Below are positions 52,121-59,975 of a stretch of DNA of 64,000 nucleotides, piece by piece. The DNA is taken from contig CAXBDK010000002.1 of NCBI GenBank assembly GCA_963974715.1, forward strand, positions 124,001-188,000, given 5' to 3'. Under the pieces are notes generated by a model. That model had not been told where the DNA came from and searched no databases. It saw only the letters and a program-made list of their open reading frames with translations. Within the stretch, counting starts at the first letter, position 1; every line of letters begins with the position of its first letter. Origin of the DNA: Sediminicola sp963974715. Lineage in GTDB: Bacteria > Bacteroidota > Bacteroidia > Flavobacteriales > Flavobacteriaceae. Position numbers and translations under genes: made by a program.

Positions 52121-52705
52121 ATGAAAAAGTTACTTGCATGCAGTTTTCTATCATTGTCCCTATTGTTTTCAAGTTGTTTGGGCTCCTTCAGCGCCTTTAA
52201 CAACCTAAAGGACTGGAACCAAGAAATTTCGGACAGCAAATTTGTGAACAACCTGGTTTTTTGGGGATTGAACATCATTCCGGTATATGGGCTCTTCTTT
52301 ATTGGGGATGCCATTATCTTTAACGTGATCGAATTTTGGTCCGGATCCAATCCCATTGCAATGAACGAGGGGGAGACCGAAACCCAGATCGTGGAGAGGG
52401 ACGGAAATACCTTTGAAATGACCGCATCCCAGAATAGGATGGAAATAAATGTTCTGGAAGGCCCCAAAAAAGGAAAAAAACTGGATCTTGTTTACAGGCC
52501 ACATGAAAAATCATGGAATGCCATCAAGCCCAATGGGGAGATCATAAAACTATCCTCCTTTGAGGAAGGGTTCTATATCGTGTACATGCCCAATGGCGAA
52601 CAGATAAAAATAGACCCAACGGTTCCAAGGGAAGAAGGGTTGGCGTTGATCAAGGAACAATCCGATTGTTATTACCTTGATGGAATGTTGGCCGAGGCCA
52701 ATTAA
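52121..52705 (+). CDS. DUF3332 lipoprotein
   Basis: The 194-residue product has a lipoprotein signal with lipobox LFSSC (Cys 19) and the DUF3332 pattern LGSFSAFNNLKDWNQEISDSKFVNNLVFWGLNIIPVYGLFFIGDAIIFNVIEFWSGSNPI near residues 20-80, which includes a long membrane-like segment. Function unknown. It stands alone, between the OmpA gene and a bidirectional terminator. Confidence 0.85.
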   Translation: MKKLLACSFLSLSLLFSSCLGSFSAFNNLKDWNQEISDSKFVNNLVFWGLNIIPVYGLFFIGDAIIFNVIEFWSGSNPIAMNEGETETQIVERDGNTFEMTASQNRMEINVLEGPKKGKKLDLVYRPHEKSWNAIKPNGEIIKLSSFEEGFYIVYMPNGEQIKIDPTVPREEGLALIKEQSDCYYLDGMLAEAN

Positions 52706-52731
52706 GGCACCCACCATCAAATTCATTATAG

Positions 52732-52765
52732 AAATGGGCCGTCCGATCTGGATGGCCCATTTTTA
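52732..52765. terminator. Bidirectional terminator between DUF3332 and the SDR gene
   Basis: AAATGGGCC / GGCCCATTT form a 9-bp perfect stem extended by TCC/GGA inside, with T residues after it on the plus strand; A residues precede it, so it can also act on the minus strand. Confidence 0.75.
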
Positions 52766-52820
52766 TAAAAGCATACGGTGAAAATAGGGACGATGATATG
52801 TCACCAGGTGTTGACCGGGC

Positions 52821-53921
52821 TTACCACTGCTGGTTCCTAAATTGCCTGTTTTTTGCAAAGGCTACACTTTCCATTAAATATTCTTCCTGATCATATAGGG
52901 GGAGCGGGAGAATGCTTTCCAATAAGGTGGTGTCCCACTCATGGGGCAGGGATGTGAGGTACGGATCTAAGTGGATGCCTATGGTCTCATAATAAAACTG
53001 TTCCAGTTTAGAGGCAAATCCCGATACGGCATTTATGGGATCGGAGGTAAAACTAAAGTTGCTAAATCCTACCTCTTCAAAAATTCGGCTCATTCCCTTT
53101 ATCAGATTGGTTTCCTTTGAATGGACGATATTCAGTTGGTCAATATTTGAACCCATTACTTTTACGATCACCTTTGCCGCATAATCGGTCGGGATAATGT
53201 TCAGTCCCGCATTTTTATGGGTGCTTATCCTAATGGATTCCTTGGGATCGCAATTATGGAAAAATTTGGCAAATAGGTAAAAGACCATATATTTGGAAAT
53301 AAAAAAATACGGTACATCCATTAAATTACCTCCCAAAACGCTTGGGCGCAATATTTGCACGGCAACCCCATTTTTTTTTCCTTCCTTCCATATAAATTGT
53401 TCTGTGGCATGTTTGGACGCCTCGTAATGGTTGCGATAGCGGTTAGGGCTCTGTAAATAATCGTCCTGCAGCGTACCTCCAATATTTCCGATCGAAAATG
53501 CGGTACTTATATAAATGAATTTTTGTATATGGTCGGCATAGCTATGGAATATTTCCTTGGTGAACCCATAATTTCCCATAAAGATATTTTTCTTCGCCGA
53601 CAGGTCCGTGGAGAGGTTTACAAACCCTGCGGAATGTATTAGGAAGTCCAGCTTGCGCCCTTTTAAAAATAGTTTCGGATCTAGAAAGTCCCCTTCTTCC
53701 ACAACTTCCAATTTTGCCAGGATGCCATGTAGATTTTTTTGCACATAGGGGGGTGCAAATTCACTGCAAATCATTTTCTCCAATCGTTCGGCCGGAGTGG
53801 CATTTTTTCTGGCACGGATGGGCAGATAGACCTTTGTTATCCGTGCACCTTCCATTTCAAATAAGGAAAAAAGAATTTTGGACCCTAAGGTGCCAGTGGC
53901 CCCCGTTAATAGAATGTTCAT
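52821..53921 (-). CDS. SDR-family reductase (thioester-reductase/male-sterility-like)
   Basis: The 366-residue protein begins with the NAD(P) site NILLTGATGTLGSKIL and has the extended SDR/thioester reductase pattern: LDFLIHSAGFVNLSTDLSAKKNIFMGNYGFTKEIF near 100, KFIYISTAFSIGN near 135 and the catalytic YEASK near 165-169, then FQILRPSVLGG-like VQILRPSVLGGNLMD. It resembles the reductase domains that release acyl thioesters or reduce fatty acyl chains; the substrate is unknown. Its promoter element TATATTTG (53954-53961 on the minus strand) lies at the edge of the ahcY terminator stem. Confidence 0.8.
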   Translation of the reverse strand: MNILLTGATGTLGSKILFSLFEMEGARITKVYLPIRARKNATPAERLEKMICSEFAPPYVQKNLHGILAKLEVVEEGDFLDPKLFLKGRKLDFLIHSAGFVNLSTDLSAKKNIFMGNYGFTKEIFHSYADHIQKFIYISTAFSIGNIGGTLQDDYLQSPNRYRNHYEASKHATEQFIWKEGKKNGVAVQILRPSVLGGNLMDVPYFFISKYMVFYLFAKFFHNCDPKESIRISTHKNAGLNIIPTDYAAKVIVKVMGSNIDQLNIVHSKETNLIKGMSRIFEEVGFSNFSFTSDPINAVSGFASKLEQFYYETIGIHLDPYLTSLPHEWDTTLLESILPLPLYDQEEYLMESVAFAKNRQFRNQQW

Positions 53922-53953
53922 AAAGTATGGCTGTCTTATGGTTTGGTACGGGG

Positions 53954-53994
53954 CAAATATAAACCCTTATCAAAACTGTGTAAGATAAGGGTTT
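53954..53994 (-). terminator. Terminator of ahcY overlapping the promoter of the SDR gene
   Basis: AAACCCTTATC / GATAAGGGTTT form an 11-bp perfect stem (53961-53971 with 53984-53994). On the minus strand it ends in TATATTTG (53954-53961), which is also a TAnnTTTG element 33 bases before the SDR ATG. Terminator and promoter appear to share bases. Confidence 0.55.
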
Positions 53995-54033
53995 TATTGT
54001 GCGATCCCCACAATGGGGCGTAATTTTCAAAAA

Positions 54034-55350
54034 TCAATACCTGTAATAATCTGGCTTGAAAGGTCCTTCCACCGAGACCCCGATATATTTGGCCTGCTCG
54101 GGCCGAAGTGTTTCCAGTTCCACCCCCAAACGGGCCAAGTGTAATTTGGCCACCTTTTCGTCCAAATGTTTGGGTAGCATATAGACCTCATTTTCATACT
54201 TGTCCTTGTGCTTCCAAAGTTCGATTTGTGCCAAGGTCTGGTTCGTAAAGGAGTTGCTCATTACAAAGCTTGGATGCCCGGTGGCGCAGCCCAAGTTTAC
54301 CAGTCTTCCTTCGGCAAGAAGGATCACATCCTTTCCATCGATGGTATATTTGTCCACTTGGGGTTTTATTTCATCTTTGGTATACCCATAATTTTTGTTC
54401 AGCCAGGCCATATCGATCTCATTATCGAAATGTCCGATATTGCAGACGATGACCTTGTCCTTCATTGCCTTAAAATGCTGGGATTGTATAATATCCTTAT
54501 TGCCAGTGGTAGTGATGACGATATCGGCGGTCCCGATCACGGTATCCATTCTTTTGACCTCGAACCCGTCCATAGCTGCCTGAAGGGCACAGATGGGATC
54601 TATTTCGGTCACCGTTACTATGGAGCCCGCCCCCTTAAAGGAAGCGGCGGTCCCTTTTCCAACGTCCCCATATCCTGCCACGACCACCCGTTTCCCGGCC
54701 AACATTGTATCAGTGGCCCTTCTAATGGCATCCACGGCACTTTCACGACAGCCGTATTTATTATCGAACTTTGACTTGGTAACGGAATCGTTTACGTTGA
54801 TCGCCGGCATTGGCAAGGTCCCGTTCTTTACCCTTTCGTACAGTCGGTGGACGCCCGTAGTGGTCTCTTCCGATAGTCCGTTTATGCCCGAGGCAAGTTC
54901 AGGATAGCGGTCAAGCACCATATTGGTAAGATCTCCCCCATCGTCCAAGATCATGTTCAGGGGCTTTCTATCCTCACCAAAGAAGAGGGTCTGCTCAATG
55001 CACCAATCAAATTCCTCCTCGTTCATTCCCTTCCACGCATAGACTGGTATTCCCGCCGCCGCAATTGCCGCTGCCGCCTGATCTTGCGTGGAGAAAATAT
55101 TACAGGAACTCCATGTAACCTCTGCCCCCAGTGCCACCAAGGTCTCTATAAGCACAGCGGTCTGTATGGTCATGTGTAGGCAGCCCGCAATCCTGGCGCC
55201 CTTAAGGGGCTGTTCTTGGCCGTATTCTTCCCGTAGGGCCATTAAGCCGGGCATTTCCGCTTCGGCCAGTGAAATTTCCTTCCTTCCCCAGGCGGCCAGG
55301 GAGATATCTTTTACCTTATGGGCAACATAAGGAACAGTTTTAGTGCTCAT
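54034..55350 (-). CDS. ahcY: Adenosylhomocysteinase
   Basis: AhcY cleaves S-adenosylhomocysteine to adenosine and homocysteine, clearing the product of SAM methylation. The 438-residue protein has the conserved LHMTIQTAVLIETL near residue 57, CNIFSTQDQAAAAIAAAGIPVYAWKGM near 83, DDGGDLTNMV near 133, the NAD-binding GYGDVGKGTAASFKGAGSIVTVTEIDPICALQAAMDGF near 225-265, and the C-terminal PEQAKYIGVSVEGPFKPDYYRY. Its minus-strand promoter lies over the start of the divergent PPTase gene, giving a leader of about 130 bases. Confidence 0.98.
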   Translation of the reverse strand: MSTKTVPYVAHKVKDISLAAWGRKEISLAEAEMPGLMALREEYGQEQPLKGARIAGCLHMTIQTAVLIETLVALGAEVTWSSCNIFSTQDQAAAAIAAAGIPVYAWKGMNEEEFDWCIEQTLFFGEDRKPLNMILDDGGDLTNMVLDRYPELASGINGLSEETTTGVHRLYERVKNGTLPMPAINVNDSVTKSKFDNKYGCRESAVDAIRRATDTMLAGKRVVVAGYGDVGKGTAASFKGAGSIVTVTEIDPICALQAAMDGFEVKRMDTVIGTADIVITTTGNKDIIQSQHFKAMKDKVIVCNIGHFDNEIDMAWLNKNYGYTKDEIKPQVDKYTIDGKDVILLAEGRLVNLGCATGHPSFVMSNSFTNQTLAQIELWKHKDKYENEVYMLPKHLDEKVAKLHLARLGVELETLRPEQAKYIGVSVEGPFKPDYYRY

Positions 55351-55462
55351 CCGCTTTCTATTAAAGGTTTAATAATGTGCTTAAAAATCGCCAAGAGCTT
55401 TTAAAAGTAAGAATATGCCTCTTGGTCCATTTCATATCCTTTTTTATTTTTACTTTCGTATA

Positions 55463-55480
55463 TGGAGGTGTGCACCTCCA
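55463..55480 (-). promoter_or_regulatory. Palindromic hairpin in the ahcY leader
   Basis: TGGAGGTG-TG-CACCTCCA is an 8-bp perfect stem with a 2-base tip. Measured from the predicted ahcY transcript start near 55484 it would sit at the very 5' end of the message, about 110 bases before the ATG. As DNA it is a dyad that could be an operator. Confidence 0.5.
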
Positions 55481-55489
55481 CATGGTTTG

Positions 55490-55518
55490 CAAAGGTACTA
55501 ATTACTTAAATAAAGCAA
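55490..55518 (-). promoter_or_regulatory. Promoter of ahcY
   Basis: On the minus strand TTG (55516-55518), an 18-base spacer and TACCTTTG (55490-55497) match the consensus well. The -33 element overlaps the ATG of the divergent PPTase gene. Confidence 0.6.
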
Positions 55519-56153
55519 TGGCTCTTTATAAAACAATAACAGTTAGACCTGGCGTTCGGGTACTTCTATGGAAAATAGAGGAGTCCGAAAAGGTGCTTGC
55601 AATGGATGTCGAATTGACGCTCCATTGCGATGACCGTTTAAAGGGCATGAAATCGGAACTGCATAGAAGGGGTTTTTTGAGTATAAGACACCTTTTGGCC
55701 GAGGCGGGATATACGGACCATGACCTTTTTTATGACAGTGCAGGCAAACCCCATCTAAAGGACGGTAGGAAAATCTCCATCACCCATTCCCATGAATTTA
55801 CCGGAATCATTATTGCCGATTTTGACGAGGTTGGGATCGATATAGAACTCCAACGTGACAAAATTTTGGCCATTGCCAGTAAATTTACCCCTTTGGAGGA
55901 ATACAAGACCTTGGCCAATACGGAGGCCCTGATCCGTAAGCTTACCATTGTCTGGGGCGCTAAGGAGGCGTTGTATAAAATTTATGCCCATCCGGGACTG
56001 AGTTTTCTCCACCATATTGACATCAAGGATTTTTCCTTTGCCGATAAGGGAACCACGGGCACCATCCTATTTCACGGTGAAGAATCGTTCTATACCATAC
56101 ACTTTATGGAATTTGAGGGCTATTCCTGTGTCTTCGCCATAAAGGACGAGTAG
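55518..56153 (+). CDS. 4'-phosphopantetheinyl transferase (Sfp/AcpT-like)
   Basis: This enzyme loads phosphopantetheine from CoA onto acyl carrier proteins. The 211-residue protein has the family motifs SITHSHEFTGIIIADFDEVGIDIELQRDK (with the GIDIE magnesium site) and IVWGAKEALYKIYAH (W-x-x-KEAxYK). The frame opens at 55377, but ATG 55518 (MALYKTITVRPG) gives the proper length. It is divergent from ahcY. Confidence 0.88.
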   Translation: MALYKTITVRPGVRVLLWKIEESEKVLAMDVELTLHCDDRLKGMKSELHRRGFLSIRHLLAEAGYTDHDLFYDSAGKPHLKDGRKISITHSHEFTGIIIADFDEVGIDIELQRDKILAIASKFTPLEEYKTLANTEALIRKLTIVWGAKEALYKIYAHPGLSFLHHIDIKDFSFADKGTTGTILFHGEESFYTIHFMEFEGYSCVFAIKDE

Positions 56154-56206
56154 AAGGGCGCAACTATACGCTACTATTGTTTTTGGTAACATTTAATAAA
56201 AAGGAC

Positions 56207-56467
56207 ATGAACATTTCAGTTGAACTTACCTTTTCCCCCTTACAGAACAATTATGAGGTACATATCATCAACTTCATAAAGAAATTGAGGGCCTCTGGCC
56301 TTACCCTTATGGAGAACCCCTTAAGTACCCAGGTGTATGGGGAGTATGGGGAAGTGATGCAGGTCCTCACCATTGAGATCAGGGAGGCATTTGAGCTTAT
56401 GGACAAAGGTTTGTTGTTCATGAAGGTGGTGAAATCCGATAGAAGTGATTATGAACCCCATTTTTGA
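56207..56467 (+). CDS. YkoF/MTH1187-type thiamine-binding protein
   Basis: The 86-residue protein has the thiamine-binding (PF01910-type) ferredoxin-like fold: MNISVELTFSPLQNNYEVHIINFIKKLRASGLTLMENPLSTQVYGEYGEVMQVLTIEIREAFELM. Such proteins bind thiamine or its precursor HMP in transport or storage. ATG 56207 is chosen because strand 1 starts there; the frame opens 30 bases earlier. It overlaps the pnuC start and heads the operon YkoF-PnuC-kinase-DUF4301. Confidence 0.83.
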   Translation: MNISVELTFSPLQNNYEVHIINFIKKLRASGLTLMENPLSTQVYGEYGEVMQVLTIEIREAFELMDKGLLFMKVVKSDRSDYEPHF

Positions 56468-57089
56468 TTGGATCTTTGCGCAATATGAAGGTGTCCCTAC
56501 CCATCTGATCATCCTTGAACTGACAGGTGTTTTTTTTGGTTTCCTCAGTGTATGGTATTCCATGAAGGAGAATATTCTTGTCTTTCCCACCGGAATCATC
56601 AGTACAGGCATTTTTGTATATATATTGCTGGTATTCGGCCTATTGGGCGATATGCTTATAAACGCTTACTATTTCGCGATGAGCGTTTACGGGTGGTACC
56701 TCTGGACCAGAAAAGTGGACGAATCCCATTTTATCGCCATAACAAGATCTGATTCCAAAGAAAATAAATGGGCCATTTTCCTGTTTTTGGCAACCGTAGC
56801 CTTCGTGCTCTTGGTTTACGTCCTATTTGATAAATTGGAAGGGTGGGTTTCCTATGTGGATACCCTTACCACCGCTATTTTCTTTGTTGGAATGTGGTCC
56901 ATGGCCAGAAAAAAGTTGGAGAACTGGATATATTGGATCGTGGGAGATCTTATTTCGGTTCCCCTCTATGCCTATAAAGGACTTATCTTTACCTCCTTTC
57001 AATATTTTTTATTTACCATAATAGCCATATTTGGGTATTTAGCATGGAAGAAAAATTTAAACAAGAATCCTCGGACATTGTTAAAATAG
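56451..57089 (+). CDS. pnuC: PnuC-type vitamin transporter (nicotinamide riboside or thiamine)
   Basis: The 212-residue membrane protein has seven helices and the PnuC pattern ELTGVFFGFLSVWYSMKENILVFPTGIISTGIFVYIL, LLGDMLINAYYFAMSVYGWYLW near residue 70, and WIYWIVGDLISVPLYAYKGLIFTSFQYFLFTIIAIFGYLAW at the C-terminus. PnuC proteins carry nicotinamide riboside; the close PnuT subgroup carries thiamine. The thiamine-binding neighbour upstream and the NadR-like kinase downstream point in both directions, so the substrate is not settled. The stop overlaps the kinase gene by 46 bases. Confidence 0.88.
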   Translation: MNPIFDWIFAQYEGVPTHLIILELTGVFFGFLSVWYSMKENILVFPTGIISTGIFVYILLVFGLLGDMLINAYYFAMSVYGWYLWTRKVDESHFIAITRSDSKENKWAIFLFLATVAFVLLVYVLFDKLEGWVSYVDTLTTAIFFVGMWSMARKKLENWIYWIVGDLISVPLYAYKGLIFTSFQYFLFTIIAIFGYLAWKKNLNKNPRTLLK

Positions 57090-57607
57090 TATTGTTTGGA
57101 CCGGAATCTACAGGTAAGACCACCCTTTCGGAACAATTGGCCAGACATTATAGCTCCGTATGGGTGCCAGAATATGCCCGCGACTATCTTCAGAATAAGT
57201 GGAACGAGGAACGCAGGACCTGTGAGGCCCATGATCTATTACCCATTGCGGAGGGACAGATGCGACTGGAAAACAGGTTGACGAAAAAAGCTAAAGATAT
57301 TCTTATTTGCGATACCGACCTCTTGGAAACCAAGGTATATTCGGAAGCTTATTATTTGGGATACTGTGATCCCGTCTTGGAAAAGTACGCGCTCCAAAAT
57401 TCGTACGATCTTTATTTTCTTACCTACATAGATGTGCCGTGGGAAAAGGATGACCTTAGGGATCGGCCAGGTGAAAGGGAACGAATGTTTAGGTATTTTA
57501 AGGATACTTTGGAGAAGTATAACAGAAAATTCGTTATTTTAAAAGGCGACAAAAAAGCGCGCATGGCCACGGCCACGGAACATATAGATAAATTATTGAA
57601 GAGATGA
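57044..57607 (+). CDS. NadR-like P-loop kinase (ribosylnicotinamide-kinase domain)
   Basis: The 187-residue protein has the P-loop FGPESTGKTTLSEQLARHY near residues 18-36 and the NadR kinase-domain segments WVPEYARDYLQ near 42, ILICDTDLLETKVYSEAYYLG near 90 and DLYFLTYIDVPWEKDDLRDRPGERE near 135. The N-terminal NMN adenylyltransferase domain of full NadR is absent. It would phosphorylate a vitamin nucleoside brought in by PnuC. The last four bases overlap the start of the next gene as ATGA. Confidence 0.85.
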   Translation: MEEKFKQESSDIVKIVLFGPESTGKTTLSEQLARHYSSVWVPEYARDYLQNKWNEERRTCEAHDLLPIAEGQMRLENRLTKKAKDILICDTDLLETKVYSEAYYLGYCDPVLEKYALQNSYDLYFLTYIDVPWEKDDLRDRPGERERMFRYFKDTLEKYNRKFVILKGDKKARMATATEHIDKLLKR

Positions 57608-59151
57608 CCAGATTTACGGAGAAGGATAGGGAACAGCTAAGGGACAAAGGAATATCCGAGGAAAAAATCCTTGGACAAATTGAAACTTTTAAAGATGGAA
57701 TTCCGTTTGTATCGCTGGTAAAGGCCGCTGTCATATCGGACGGAATCATAAAATTTGATGGACCTGAGGAAGATGCTTTCGTGCAGAAATTTGAAAACTC
57801 AAAAGAAAATGTATCGCTTTTAAAATTTGTGCCCGCTTCAGGTGCCGCTTCCAGAATGTTCAAGGCGTTGTTTGCCTTTTTGGAGTCATTTGATCCCGCT
57901 ACGGAATCTTTATCGGATTATCTAAAACGCACCGGGGATGCCGATATAAAAGCCCTTTCGGAAGGATTACAGGAGTTTCCCTTTTATCCCTTGATCAGGA
58001 ACAGGATCGCTGCACGCGCCACTTCCAAGGATCAAGAGGTATTCCTTTTTGTTCAGGAAATGCTCTCCCCGGAAAAATTGAACTACGGTTTTTTTCCCAA
58101 AGGACTTCTTCCGTTCCACAATTACGGGGATCATGTGGCAACTCCGTTTGAGGAGCATTTAAAGGAGGCCGCCCTGTATGCTGCCACGGAGGGGCAGGCA
58201 AACCTGCACTTTACGATTTCCGAACAACACGGGGAAATGTTCAACCAAGAATTCATCGGTATTAAGGAAAGGATATCCCATACAACGGCCACTTCATTTA
58301 ATATTGGATATTCCTATCAAAAATCCGCTACCGATACCGTTGCGGTGGACATGGAAAACCAATTGTTCCGCAATCAGGATGGGTCCCTGCTCTTTAGGCC
58401 AGGGGGGCATGGCGCTCTGGTGGAGAACCTCAACGATCAAGATGCCGATATCATTTTTATTAAAAATATTGACAATGTTGTAGTCGCCAAATCCTTGGAA
58501 CAAGTGGCCCGCAGCAAAAAGATTCTGGCAGGTCTTCTCCTGGATATCCAAGAAAGGGCATTTTTGTTTGCAGCAGCGTTGGAAAAGGAACTGTTGACCA
58601 AACAGATTCTGAACGATATAAGGACCTTTATGGAAGAACGTCTAAATGTGGTATTGCAACCGGATTTTGATGGGCTTTCCTTAAAGGACCAACAGCTAAT
58701 TTTAAAAGAGAAGATCAACAGGCCCATCCGGGTATGTGGTATGGTAAAAAATGAAGGCGAACCCGGGGGAGGACCCTTTTGGATTAGGGACCGGACAGGT
58801 TCGGTTTCACTACAGATCGTAGAAAGTGCACAAGTGGATACTTCCGATGCAGGCCAAAACGCAATTTTTAGAAATTCTACCCATTTCAATCCTGTGGATA
58901 TTGTATGTGGAGTTAGGAACCATAAAGGCAAAAAATATAACTTGATGGACTTTGTGGACCACAAACAGGGATTTATTACGGAAAAGACCAGTGATGGAAA
59001 GGAATTGAAGGCTTTGGAACTTCCTGGTCTTTGGAACGGGGGAATGGCTTTTTGGAACACCTTGTTCGTAGAAGTCCCTTCGGTAACCTTCAATCCCGTA
59101 AAAACGGTGAACGATCTTTTAAAACCTAGCCATCAGGTAAAGCATAAATAA
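57604..59151 (+). CDS. DUF4301 protein, nucleotidyltransferase-like
   Basis: The 515-residue protein matches DUF4301: REQLRDKGISEEKILGQIETFKDGIPFVSL near the N-terminus. FVPASGAASRMFKAL near residue 78 resembles the LxAGxGSRM loop of sugar-nucleotide pyrophosphorylases, and FRPGGHGALVENLNDQDADIIFIKNIDNVV near 260-290 resembles the substrate loop of UDP-sugar pyrophosphorylases. I therefore suspect a nucleotidyltransferase fold, but this is inference. It starts within the kinase stop (ATGA at 57604), so it is translationally coupled to the salvage operon. Confidence 0.75.
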   Translation: MTRFTEKDREQLRDKGISEEKILGQIETFKDGIPFVSLVKAAVISDGIIKFDGPEEDAFVQKFENSKENVSLLKFVPASGAASRMFKALFAFLESFDPATESLSDYLKRTGDADIKALSEGLQEFPFYPLIRNRIAARATSKDQEVFLFVQEMLSPEKLNYGFFPKGLLPFHNYGDHVATPFEEHLKEAALYAATEGQANLHFTISEQHGEMFNQEFIGIKERISHTTATSFNIGYSYQKSATDTVAVDMENQLFRNQDGSLLFRPGGHGALVENLNDQDADIIFIKNIDNVVVAKSLEQVARSKKILAGLLLDIQERAFLFAAALEKELLTKQILNDIRTFMEERLNVVLQPDFDGLSLKDQQLILKEKINRPIRVCGMVKNEGEPGGGPFWIRDRTGSVSLQIVESAQVDTSDAGQNAIFRNSTHFNPVDIVCGVRNHKGKKYNLMDFVDHKQGFITEKTSDGKELKALELPGLWNGGMAFWNTLFVEVPSVTFNPVKTVNDLLKPSHQVKHK

Positions 59152-59182
59152 GAGGGGGGCATGTCTTCCGACATTCTGCCTA

Positions 59183-59216
59183 AAAAGTGTGTAGTAATTA
59201 CACACTTTTGTTTTTT
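59183..59216 (+). terminator. Terminator after the DUF4301 gene
   Basis: AAAAGTGTGTA / TACACACTTTT form an 11-bp stem with a T-rich tail. Its arms also contain TGTGTA and TACACA, which match the activator-repeat motif used at the next genes, so a double role is possible. Confidence 0.65.
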
Positions 59217-59310
59217 GGGTGCAGGATTACACAGCCACCGATCCTATATGGAATTTATAAGCTATTTATAATCAGACATTTATTTAATTTGTAGCATCGG
59301 TGTTGACAGT

Positions 59311-59326
59311 TGGCATCATAATTTCA
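59311..59326 (+). promoter_or_regulatory. Sigma-54-like -24/-12 promoter before the first tandem PepSY-like gene
   Basis: TGGCAT CATAA TTTCA with sigma-54 spacing, predicted start near 59337, leader about 42 bases. The -24 element has T in place of C at its sixth base. Upstream repeats are less regular here: TACACA at 59199-59204 and 59228-59233. Confidence 0.55.
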
Positions 59327-59378
59327 TAGGGTGAAGAATGTTTAAATGGTAAATACGATTATAAAAAACCCTAATGAT

Positions 59379-59678
59379 ATGAAGAACTTAGTATATGCTA
59401 CAGCCATGGCCATAGGAAGTTTGACGCCTCTGGCAGCCCATCCCCCAATTTTTCATGATGGAATCATGGAGTTGATAATTGCACAGGATTTCACCGAAAT
59501 AGCCAAAGGAGAATTGCCCTCCGCCATCTCTAGGGCGTTGGAAAAGGATTATGCCGAATATTCAGTGGTAAAGGTATTTGTGAATGGGGAGGAAGAGTAC
59601 AAAGTAGAGATTTCGGATGACAAAGGTTCCGTTAAGGAGCTGTACGCAGATGCCTTGGGCAATTGGCTGGATATTTAA
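59379..59678 (+). CDS. Small exported PepSY-like protein (paralog B, most divergent)
   Basis: The 99-residue product has a signal peptide (KNLVYATAMAIGSLTPLAA) and the shared PepSY-like pattern: DFTEIAKGELPSAISRALEKDY, EEEYKVEISDDKGSVKELYADALGNWLDI. A linker of about 15 residues replaces the acidic spacer of the others. It lacks the Glu/Thr-rich linker. It has its own sigma-54-like promoter and terminator. ATG 59379 starts the signal peptide. Confidence 0.75.
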   Translation: MKNLVYATAMAIGSLTPLAAHPPIFHDGIMELIIAQDFTEIAKGELPSAISRALEKDYAEYSVVKVFVNGEEEYKVEISDDKGSVKELYADALGNWLDI

Positions 59679-59701
59679 TAAAGTATATTTCCATAGTTAT
59701 A

Positions 59702-59737
59702 GATAGGCCGTTCCTTGGGAGCGGCCTATCTGTTTTT
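59702..59737 (+). terminator. Terminator after the first tandem gene
   Basis: GATAGGCCG / CGGCCTATC form a 9-bp stem followed by TGTTTTT. Confidence 0.8.
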
Positions 59738-59792
59738 GGAGGTCAAAAATCCATTTCTCAAATCCAATTTTCTTAAACATGTATCCATAATA

Positions 59793-59828
59793 AACACATT
59801 CGTTCACAAAAATACACATGTTTACACA
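59793..59828 (+). promoter_or_regulatory. Four phased hexamer repeats, candidate activator site
   Basis: AACACA, TTCACA, TACACA and TACACA start at 59793, 59803, 59813 and 59823, exactly 10 bases apart, so they face the same side of the helix. The last ends 88 bp before the -24 element at 59916. Confidence 0.65.
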
Positions 59829-59915
59829 CCTTAATAAGGACAACAGGAAAATAAATTGAACGTATATCATTGAAAAATAGCATGTTGGTTGTTTTTCTGG
59901 AGCTTTTGGATTTAT

Positions 59916-59931
59916 TGGCACCATTCTTTCA
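59916..59931 (+). promoter_or_regulatory. Sigma-54-like -24/-12 promoter before the second tandem gene
   Basis: TGGCAC CATTC TTTCA, with GG and C at -24/-12 spacing; predicted start near 59942 and leader about 34 bases. Confidence 0.65.
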
Positions 59932-59975
59932 TATAGGTAGTCAGAACATTAATAGTAATAATTAAAACTTAAGAT

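Noticed and set aside
55350..55490. SAH riboswitch in the ahcY leader
   Set aside because: Only a simple palindrome is seen; I could not place the conserved SAH riboswitch core.
56154..56206. TPP riboswitch before the YkoF-like gene
   Set aside because: The gap is too short (53 bases) and lacks the CUGAGA-type core.
59697..59924. Minus-strand frame of 75 codons between the first two tandem PepSY-like genes
   Set aside because: It covers a terminator and the promoter repeats of the next gene, and looks like chance.
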